In this document: positions 56,703 to 64,000 of the stretch, piece after piece
Layout: every line of letters starts with the position of its first letter
Position numbering within the stretch: position 1 is the stretch's first letter
NCBI GenBank assembly: GCA_946122785.1
Contig: CAMGYJ010000006.1
Coordinates: 48,814,066 to 48,878,065 of the forward strand
Direction of reading: 5' to 3'
From: Linum tenue
Lineage: Eukaryota > Streptophyta > Magnoliopsida > Malpighiales > Linaceae
DNA length: 64,000 bases
Position numbers and translations under genes: made by a program
Notes under the pieces: generated by a model
Seen by the model: only the letters and a program-made list of their open reading frames with translations
Database searches by the model: none
What the model was told of the DNA's origin: nothing

Positions 56703-58376
56703 TGACTTGAATCCTCTTCCTCTGAAATCTCTGATGTACTCTGATCCTTCTCTCCCTTCTGCCAAGTAGTGTTGGAACTTGACATGTGGAACCGGCTTTG
56801 TGAACATGTCAAAAAGATTATCCGCGGTGGAAACATTTTTCACCTTAATCCTCTTCTCAGTCCTCAAGAAATGATACCTCCACGTCGACGTGCTTAGTCC
56901 TTTCATGGTGGACTTTATCCTTGGGAAAGCATATTGCACTCAAACTGTTGCAATACACCACAGCCTGATCATGATGTAGACCCAGATCACCAACCAACCC
57001 CTTCAACCATATTCCCTCCTTAGAAACTTTTGTCAGCGCCATGTACTTTGCTACAGTAGTAGACAATTTCATTGTCGACTGAAGAGTTTCCTTCTAGCTC
57101 ACCAAAGAACTCCCAAGAGTGAAAACATAACCAATCATCGATCTCCTTGTGTCAACATCTCTAGCATAGTCAAAATTTGTATAACTAGCCTCTAAGCACT
57201 CTGTATCACTTCCGAAGTTAATCCCCACATCAGACGTACCCTTAAAGTATCGGAGGATCCACTTCACAGCCTGCCAATGCTCCTTCCCAGGTTGGATCAT
57301 AAACCTACTGACAACACTAACATCATGTGCAAGATCAGGTCTAGTGCAGACCATAGCTTACATCAAACTACCAACTGCACTACCATACGGGACTCTCGAC
57401 ATGTACTCCTTCTCAGCTTCTAAGTGTGGTGCATAAACTGAGGTAGATGAACATTTGAAGCACTAGTAGTATTCAAGGGCTTTGCTGAAGACATGCCAAA
57501 CCTTGACAGTATCTTCTGGATGTATCTCTTTATGGCAATAAAAGCTTCTTCTTCTCTTTATCCCTGTAAATCTCCATACGCAAAATCTTAAAAGAAGCTC
57601 CCAAATCCTTCATCTCAAACCCAACACTGAGAAGCCCCTTTAACTTCTTGATATCATACTTCAACCTCATAGTTGTGAGCATATCATCCACATACAGAAC
57701 CAGATATATCATTAAACCATTCGATGCCTTGCTGTGATATACACAACAATCATAGGGACTTCTGTTGTAGCCTAGCTCAAGCATGTAACTGTCAAACCTC
57801 TTGTACCACTGCCTCGGAGATTGCTTAAGTCCATACAAGGACTTCTTCTACTTAAAAACATAGTCTTCTTTTCCTGGAACCTGGAATCCTTCTGGTTGAG
57901 TCATGTAAATTTCTTCCTCCAGCTCTCCATGTAGAAAAGTTGTCTTCACGTCTAGCTGCTCGAGCTCCAAGTCATAATGTGCCACTATTACTAGTAGAAC
58001 CCTAATTGAAGTATCTAACCACTAGTGAGAAAATCTCATTGTAATCAACCGTTTCACTATGCGAGAAGCCTCTTGCAACTACCAGAGCTTTAAACTTAAT
58101 TCCCTCTTTTAGAAGTGATTTCTTCCTTCTTCTTGTAGATCCACTTGTTTATAACAATCTTTCTTCCCTGTGGACGTTTGACCAACTCCCAATTCTGATT
58201 CTTGTCATGGGATTCCATCTCGTCTCCTATCACAGCAAGCTGCTGAGCGGCTTCGCCACACAAAAATACTTCTTTGTAGAACTATGGTTCACCCGCATCC
58301 ACTTCTTTAGTCACGTGAAATTCATACGCCACCATGCCCTCGAAGCCATACCTCTGTGGAGGTACTCCTGTAGTCG
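56703..58376 (-). pseudogene. Copia reverse transcriptase / RNase H, broken
   Basis: RT: 'YVFK*KKSLYGLKQSPRQWY' (TAG inside, near 57850), 'DCCVYHSKASNGLMIYLVLY' and the catalytic 'YVDDML' (about 57680). RNase H side: 'MVCTRPDLAHDVSVVSRFM', 'GKEHWQAVKWILRYFKGTSD', 'MKLSTTVAKYMALTKVSKEG' and 'HHERTKHVDVEVSFL'. The C-terminus is 'KVKNVSTADNLFDMFTKPVP'. Several frameshifts lie between these blocks. At 58376 the coding sequence is cut by an Athila-like solo LTR and resumes at 59820. Confidence 0.88.
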
Positions 58377-58381
58377 CTCTC

Positions 58382-59814
58382 TGTTTCTGGCCTAATTGTA
58401 CATGTTTTGCCTCCGTTTTACTTAGGTGTTTGTGGCAAATTCATTCCTAAATGGTTGGTTTTGCGCTAGGTTTCTCTTGTTTTAATGTGTTTCGGGGTTT
58501 AATAGGTGAAAACATCCCCGGATTCGAAAGTTGGACGAAAAAAATCGAAAACTGGGAGAAGAGGTGGAAAAGCGCCAGTTCACGACTATCCTAGGAAATT
58601 CACGGTCTTGCACAAACATGAAGAAGAGCTATTGATCGTGAACCTCGAGGCGTCCAGAGCAAAAACAGAGGTTACTGACGCAAGGTGAGTTCACTGTCAC
58701 TAAGACCGTGAATGGAGGCTGTTGACCGTGAACAGACGTGAACAAAGCGATGCATTTTGGCGCACGCCTATAGTTCACGGACGCGTTTCATGGTTCACGA
58801 CCCTGAACTCAGGCCGTGAACTGAGCTCGTCTCTAGTTTACAAGATGAGCTGAAAGGAGAAGAGAGGGAGAGCCCATTCTGTGTAAAAAGCCTTCTCCGT
58901 ATTTCTGGAGAGAAACATGAACCAAAGAAGAAGAAGGCTAGGGTTTTGCTTCAAGGTGGATTTTGGGAAGATTTCCTCCAACGAAAGTTCAACACAAGGG
59001 CCAAGAAGAATGGGAGCATCCTCCAAGATGGTTTCCACCTCTTCTCCTTGTGTTTTCCCCATTTCTAGCATGGAGTAGATCTCCTTTCACTTGGGTGTTG
59101 TGAAACCCTAACTCTACCATGTATTTTCTTTTATGTGAATTGAATGATTGTCATTGGGTATTGGTTAATTCAATATTTGAGGTATTATTCATTTTTATTG
59201 TGCATGCTTGTGCTTAGCAACCTAAGGGTTGTGCATGTTTTGTGCTTAGCATCCTTAGGTTTGTGCATAATTCTGCTTAGCAACCTTAGATTTGTGCATA
59301 TTGGTGCTAGCAATCTAATTAGCCACCTTAACCTAGCTTAGAGAGGAAAATCCCCCTTCCAAGGGAGACTCAATCGAGTTGGTTTTCCTTTAGCTTTTTA
59401 AGCCACCTAAGTAGGTTAATTTAGGGCAACCCTCAATGTTGAATTAAGCAAATTGGTTAATCGCGATTAAGCCGTCCAACCTTTGAGTTGAGTGAGGGTG
59501 TAAGTCAACTACCGATTGCCTAAAACGAGAAGGTCGAGTGACACGACTTATAATGTTTATTTAGGGGGAAGCGACACCCGAGTGATCCTTCCACAAAAGA
59601 GTTTTCAAAACCATTTACCTTGCCCTATTTTATTATAGTTAGAAAACATTTAAACCAAAACTTTGTTGCTAGATAATGATTAAAACGACTGAAGTAGGGG
59701 TAGACGGACCGGCCCGGGTTGATATTTAAATACTTGCTATATACTGCACCCGACTAGAGTTTAAAATTTGGACTCTAGTCGGGATTATATTGTGGTGTAG
59801 TTTCGTGCGAGTCA
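58382..59814 (+). mobile_element. Athila-like solo LTR (family 1) inserted in copia element
   Basis: 1433 bp, TGTTTCTGGCC ... GTGCGAGTCA, flanked by perfect 5-bp duplications 'ctctc' (58377-58381, 59815-59819). It is homologous to the 5' LTR at 15240-16812 throughout, with a deletion of about 115 bp near 59560. No internal sequence, so it arose by LTR-LTR recombination. Confidence 0.92.
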
Positions 59815-59819
59815 CTCTC

Positions 59820-60640
59820 TTCGGTTTACTAGAAGCTATATACTATTGAGCTCCTCCACTGGACTTTGAAGTTTCTGGCTCATCAGCAACCATCCTCATG
59901 TTGATCTTCACCACCTTGGTGGTCAAACTTATTCTCTTTGAGAGTTTGGAGCCCCATCTTTTTATCAAAGTTCTTGCTATCTCCAACAACAGTAACCTTC
60001 AACATGGGATTAAACATAGACTTCTCATCAAATATCACATTCCTGCTAAGTATGACTCTATGCTCAGAAGGTGACCAGACTCGAAATTCCTTAACTCCAT
60101 CTCTAAAACCCACGAAAACACCCTTCTTTGATCTTGGATTCAGTTTACCCTCATTCACATGATAGTAAACAGGACAACCAAAAACTTTCAATGAAGAGTA
60201 ATAAGCAGGCTTAGCATACCACATATCTCATAAGGAGTTTTGCACTCAATACCTATGTGAGTGCCACGTTTGATGAGGTAACACGCCATGTTCACTGCTT
60301 CTACCCAGAACCTTCTATCTAGTCCAGCATTAGAGAGCATGCACCTTGCTCTCTCCAACAATGTCATGTTTATCCTTTCTGCAACGCCATTCTGCTGTGG
60401 TGTATCTCAAACCAGTCCGATGATAGGAAATCCCTTCATCCTTGCAGAATTCGTTGAACTCGGAACTACAGAACACTAGAATACTATCAGTTCGAAGTCT
60501 CTTGATCTTCTTTCCAGTGTGATTCTTCACCAAAGTCTTCCAGTGCTTTAACTTTGTGAAGGCTTCACTTTTCGGCTTTATTATGAAAATCTAAGTAAAT
60601 CTCGAGTAATCATCAATAATAGACAGAAAATACTGGCTGC
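59820..60640 (-). pseudogene. Copia integrase core and C-terminal part, broken
   Basis: Minus-strand pieces: 60330-60533 ('TGKKIKRLRTDS', 'FCSSEFNEFCKDEGISYHRT') from the integrase catalytic core, where the Asp of 'LRTD' is kept. Then 59883-60224 ('YYSSLKVFGCPVYYHVNEGK', 'KKGVFVGFRDGVKEFRVWSP'), the conserved region after the core. A frameshift near 60390 scrambles the segment around the catalytic Glu. Confidence 0.85.
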
Positions 60641-61309
60641 CTCCAATGGATTCAACTCATGAAGGATCGTAACAGTTGGAGTGCAGAAAATCCAGTATCC
60701 CCTTCGTCCGGTAGATACCCTTCTTAGGAAACTTACTACGATGCAGCTTACCAAACACACAATGCTCGGAGAATGCCAAACTCTGCACCGTGTGGCCGCT
60801 AATAAGATCCCTCTTCGACAAAACTTGCATCCCTCGTTCACTCATATGACCCAATCTCATGTGCTAGAGAGTGGTCATATCTTCCTGATGAACCTGAGAC
60901 GATGCAACAATAGCAGAACCTAACAACACAGACCCTTGTAATGCATACAAGGTCTCACTTTTCACGCCAATCAACACTTTCCTCGAACCTTTGCTGACAT
61001 ACACAACTACATCATTTCCTTTAAAATTGAGACCCTTTCCGTCGAGAAGATTCAAGGAGATCAGATTCTTCATCATTTGTGGAACATGCCTGGCTTCATT
61101 CACGGTACAGAACGAACCATCATGTGTCCGAATTTTGATGGAACCAATTCCAACCACCTTGCAGCCAGCTCCATTCGCCATAACCACGTAACCACCATCT
61201 ATCTGCTTGTAGGTTAAGAAGCAGTCCTTATTTGCAGACATATGATATGAGGCTGCAGTATCCAGAAACCACACATCTCCACGATGTTCCTTCTCATCTA
61301 TAGCCAAGG
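60641..61309 (-). pseudogene. Copia protease and pre-integrase zinc domain
   Basis: Frame 60864-61307 begins 'AIDEKEHRGDVWFLDTAASY'. 'DTA' is the protease active-site triad (D-S/T-G/A). 'MANGAGCKVVGIGSIKIRTH' and 'ARHVPQMMKNLISLNLLDGK' are typical copia PR phrases. The GAG pre-integrase part follows ('MRLGHMSERGMQVLSKRDLI'), shifted by one frame. The protease N-terminus is split from gag by the solo LTR inserted at 61310. Confidence 0.88.
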
Positions 61310-62672
61310 TGACACGCTAAAAATAAACACCAAACTACGACCAAGTGTAACCGCAATCCGGAAATGCAGAATAGTGGCAAGTTCTATTTATCAACCCGGG
61401 GTCTACATCTACTGCCTACTCCGTGATGATTTATTATCTAGCAAACTAAGTTTATTGAATGTGGTTGTAGCTAAAGAAGTAAGAAAGCAGGAAATGGTCC
61501 GAGGTTCTTAAGCAGGGGAAGAGTCACTCGGAAATGAGCCCCCCTAGATCCTTAGTTAGGTTAAAGTTTTAATTACCTTTGGTTGATTTACTGTTGATTA
61601 AACTGCAGAAGATCCGACAGTAGCTTGGAATCTCTTAAGCTGACCAAGCCCTCTCAGATAGACTACCCGACAGACGACTAGTCTTCACCGGGATAGAACG
61701 CTGAGGCAATTAACACAGAACTCCACTACTGGAATTGGATTCCAGTACAAAGCAGTGAATCGACTAACTGTCATATAATCGATTCACTAATACCGATTGA
61801 AGAAGATCTAACAACCTAATCAGGTTCTATCTATCTCAGGTTGCAGCAGAAATCAATAAAAGATGTTCAGGCTTCAATTGACTCAATCAAAACACTTCAA
61901 TCGATTATAATCAAGCAGTATCACAATCCAAACGTCATTACAATCGATATCCCTAACACATGGAACTAGGGTTCTTCATACCCAAGTGAGAGAGGGTTCT
62001 ATTCCATAGAGAGAGAGAGAGGAAAACAAAGCAGTCATACTCATCAAGATGGGAAGAATCTGCTCTGGGATGATAATCTTCACTCCAAGAATGAAATCCA
62101 AGCTTGATTGACAGCTCCAAAATCACCTCTAGTGTGTGTTCTTCGCACTTTCTCTCTCTAGGACTCTATTTCTAGCTCTGAAAATCGATTCCCCTCTCAA
62201 AAGACCCGAAATTGGGTTAAAACCCAGAATCCTGCAACTACACGGCCGTGTAGAATTCCCAGTTGCCCGTGTGGAGGTGTAAAACGCCACGTTTCACTTA
62301 TGTGCCTTCATGCACGCTACACGGTCACGTCACACGGCCGTGTGAAATCTCAGCCTGCCCGTATGGATGTCTCCAGGATTTCCACATGGCCACAAGGGGT
62401 CCTTTACACGACCAGTGTGGTTTGCCCGCGCAAAGGGGTTCCACACGGCCGTGTGGGTTTTCGGTCTAGTCGTGTGGTTTCCCAACGTCTTGTCAATCGT
62501 TCCAACTTCGTCCAATCGACCCCGAACTCGTGCCCGAACCTTCCTTCACGTACTAGGACCTGAAATATCACAAACACGAACAACCTAGCGTTAAATCGGC
62601 CTAAAACACGAGAGATGAGAATCAAACGGTAGAGGAATGGTGGACAAAACATGTGTATATATTAAGTCATCA
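61310..62672 (-). mobile_element. Solo LTR, family 2, copy B, inserted in copia element
   Basis: 1363 bp, 'tgacacgct...' to '...aagtcatca', flanked by 'caagg' (61305-61309) and 'caaag' (62673-62677). Removing it with one copy of the duplication restores the copia frame: minus-strand '...SSSEDDLAL' then 'AIDEKEHRGD'. Homologous to 22498-23929. It contains several 'cacggccgtgt' inverted phrases (62240-62450). Confidence 0.88.
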
Positions 62673-63492
62673 CAAAGCAAGATCGTCTTCAGAACTGCTG
62701 TCCACTACTGCCATGGCAACAAAACCTTGGTTCTTCTGATGCCCTCTCTTTCTAGGAAAGTTGCTTCCAATGCCCCACTTCCTTACAAATGTGTCAGGAA
62801 TCGCTTGGTTGTGGACCGGAACCCTTAGTATTCGAGTTTCTGTTCGAATTCCCTTTACTATATTTCTTATTTCCCTTTCCACCTGTAATAGCCAACCCTG
62901 ATGTTTCACCACTTGTACCAGACCCAGATGCCTTATGCATGATCTCTCTCATGTGAAGATCAGATCTGACATCATCCAACGACAAGCTACCTTTACCAGC
63001 AATAAAAAAACCCAAAAAGTTCTCGTATGAACTCGGGCAAAGACACAAGCAAGATTAGGGCAGCATCTTCCCTAAAAGACGTAGCTTCTTGCATCCTCAA
63101 GCTAAACAACCGTTGCTTAAGATTCAGCTTGTTGCTTAAGGACTTCATCATATACAGACTCTCTAGCTTCAACCACTAGTCTGCAACAGTCTTCTCTGCA
63201 GCGACTTCAATGATGATGTCATAATACAACGATAGCATGATGGTCTAATGGACCTTCTCCTCCAGGGTATTCCACTCATCTTCATCGACCACTGCATTCT
63301 TCTGTTTCACAAACATCGACCTCCACAACCCTTGTTGTTTCAATAGTGCCTACATCTTGATCTATCATATAGCGAAACTATTCTTCCTCGTCAACTTCTT
63401 GATCTTCAAGTTTAGCGTTGTCATTCTTCAAAATCAAAACCCCAACCTGATTTCCAAAGTCCCGCTTTCATCTATTCTAGTGCCATTCACAT
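62673..63492 (-). pseudogene. Copia gag, degraded
   Basis: Minus-strand frames 62670-62912 and 62794-63048 carry 'YENFLGFFIAGKGSLSLDDV', 'DLHMREIMHKASGSGTSGET' and a Lys/Asn/Ser-rich 'KGNKKYSKGNSNRNSNTKGS' region before the protease. The upstream gag (to about 63490) is read only in pieces. The zinc knuckle is not clearly preserved. Confidence 0.65.
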
Positions 63493-63507
63493 GGAGCTTT
63501 GATACCA
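63493..63507 (-). promoter_or_regulatory. Copia primer-binding site (initiator tRNA-Met)
   Basis: On the minus strand 'tggtatcaaagctcc', close to the plant iMet complement TGGTATCAGAGC, 2 bp inside the 5' LTR. Confidence 0.85.
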
Positions 63508-63509
63508 CT

Positions 63510-63861
63510 TGTCACGACTGTTTCTCTGTGGATTGGGAAATTGGAGGATTTGAAAATGAAAGAAAACGAAATCACACACACACGACACACGATTAACGTG
63601 ATTTACTAACACAATGTGTGTTAGCTAGTCTACGGGCAGGAGAGAGCCAGTTTCACTATCCTTCGAAGAGATACAAATTACAGAGGAGTATGAGAAGTAT
63701 TTATAGTACTTATCCTAGGTCTAACCCTAATCCAATATGGTAAAGGAAAAGGAGTTACAAACCAGGCCCAGAACACGAACTCAAATAACATTGAGCCAAT
63801 ACCTTGTGGGTCGGGAGCTCCGTGACTTCTAGTCGTAGTGGCTGATAATCCGATTCAAGTC
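63510..63861 (-). repeat. Copia LTR (5' LTR of the minus-strand element)
   Basis: Same order of phrases as the left LTR ('acacacgacacac', 'tttcactat', 'attacagaggagtatgagaa') with many substitutions. The outer end is '...gattcaagtc' then 'atatc'. Confidence 0.85.
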
Positions 63862-64000
63862 ATATCAAAAATATCAACCAATGCGAGCATGAAATGAGTT
63901 AAAATGAAACTAAATAGAAGGACTAAATAACACCATTTTGGGTGCTATCAACTCCCCCACACCAAGATGTTTTCTTGTTCCCAAGCAAACCTACTCAAAC
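63862..64000 (-). mobile_element. Minus-strand gypsy LTR end, polypurine tract and internal start of next element
   Basis: The LTR ends '...ggtgctatca' at 63950. On the minus strand 'ggtgtgggggagt' (63951-63963) is the polypurine tract. The remaining 37 bp ('ttgttcccaagcaaacctac') match the same position at 50500-50540. The element continues outside the window. Confidence 0.55.

Larger units (their letters stand above)
56335..63861 (-). mobile_element. Ty1/copia element (Tork/TNT1-like), both LTRs, nested insertions
   Basis: Minus-strand element bounded by LTRs at 56335-56684 and 63510-63861. It has an initiator-Met primer site, a polypurine tract, and gag, protease, integrase, RT and RNase H in the Ty1/copia order. 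Removing the two inserted solo LTRs (58382-59814, 61310-62672) leaves about 4.7 kb, a normal size. 'atatc' flanks both ends (56330-56334; 63862-63866). Domain phrases such as 'KVFGCPVYYHVNEGKLNPRS' and 'FTKPVPHVKFQHYL' fit the Tork/TNT1 lineage. Stops and frameshifts in all domains show it is dead, and the LTRs have clearly diverged. Confidence 0.88.

Noticed and set aside
1..64000. CRISPR array, operons, prophage or plasmid origin
   Set aside because: No regularly spaced identical repeats, no bacterial gene order or ribosome-binding sites; introns, LTRs and SINE features point to a plant nucleus.

Overview
The window looks like nuclear DNA from a eudicot plant. It is dominated by nested and decayed transposable elements: Ty3/gypsy (Athila-like and one other family), Ty1/copia, L1-type LINEs, a tRNA-derived SINE, Mutator-like (MULE), hAT and Tourist-like elements. 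There are no bacterial features such as operons, Shine-Dalgarno sites or CRISPR. Only two ordinary host genes are clear. One is an intronless E6-like cell-wall/secreted protein gene (5589-6182, +). The other is a two-exon phytocyanin (blue copper protein) gene (42953-44296, -). The species cannot be named from what is visible.

Layout. 1-4996: two copies of one gypsy LTR, the left one cut short by an L1 fragment. 5.0-7.4 kb: E6-like gene with its promoter. 7.5-15.2 kb: a hAT-transposase remnant, a SINE split by a MULE-type MITE, a 748-bp hAT MITE with an 8-bp target duplication, A/T-rich DNA and a 270-bp MITE. 15.2-22.5 kb: an Athila-like element with 5' LTR, tRNA-Asp-type primer site, broken gag, and a 1.4-kb gag/protease segment duplicated in tandem; RT and integrase are absent. 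22.5-23.9 kb: a solo LTR. 24.7-32.7 kb: an 8-kb MULE with TIRs, a MuDR-type transposase on the minus strand and an open six-exon plant-mobile-domain (PMD/MAIL-like) gene on the plus strand. It sits inside an older element. 32.9-35.7 kb: three MITEs. 35.8-42.05 kb: LINE fragments, including one nearly complete but inactivated L1. 42.2-42.6 kb: a long-TIR MITE. 42.9-44.4 kb: phytocyanin gene. 44.7-47.9 kb: MITE debris. 48.0-56.3 kb: mixed Athila-like fragments, including an ATHILA ORF1 remnant. 56.3-63.9 kb: a copia element on the minus strand with both LTRs, carrying two unrelated solo LTRs. The window ends inside another minus-strand gypsy element.

The 8-kb MULE is the most interesting object. 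Its two genes converge from promoters beside the TIRs, as mudrA and mudrB do in maize MuDR, but a PMD gene occupies the mudrB position. The PMD gene is uninterrupted over 740 codons, while the transposase has one in-frame TAG. Arrays of about nine short inverted-repeat units (CGCACC...GGTGCG type) lie between each TIR and its promoter. Related MITE copies sit in opposite orientation in one intron of each gene.

Many insertions could be fixed to the base by target-site duplications read directly from the sequence (9 bp for MULE MITEs, 8 bp for hAT MITEs, 5 bp for LTR elements). These give a readable order of nesting.
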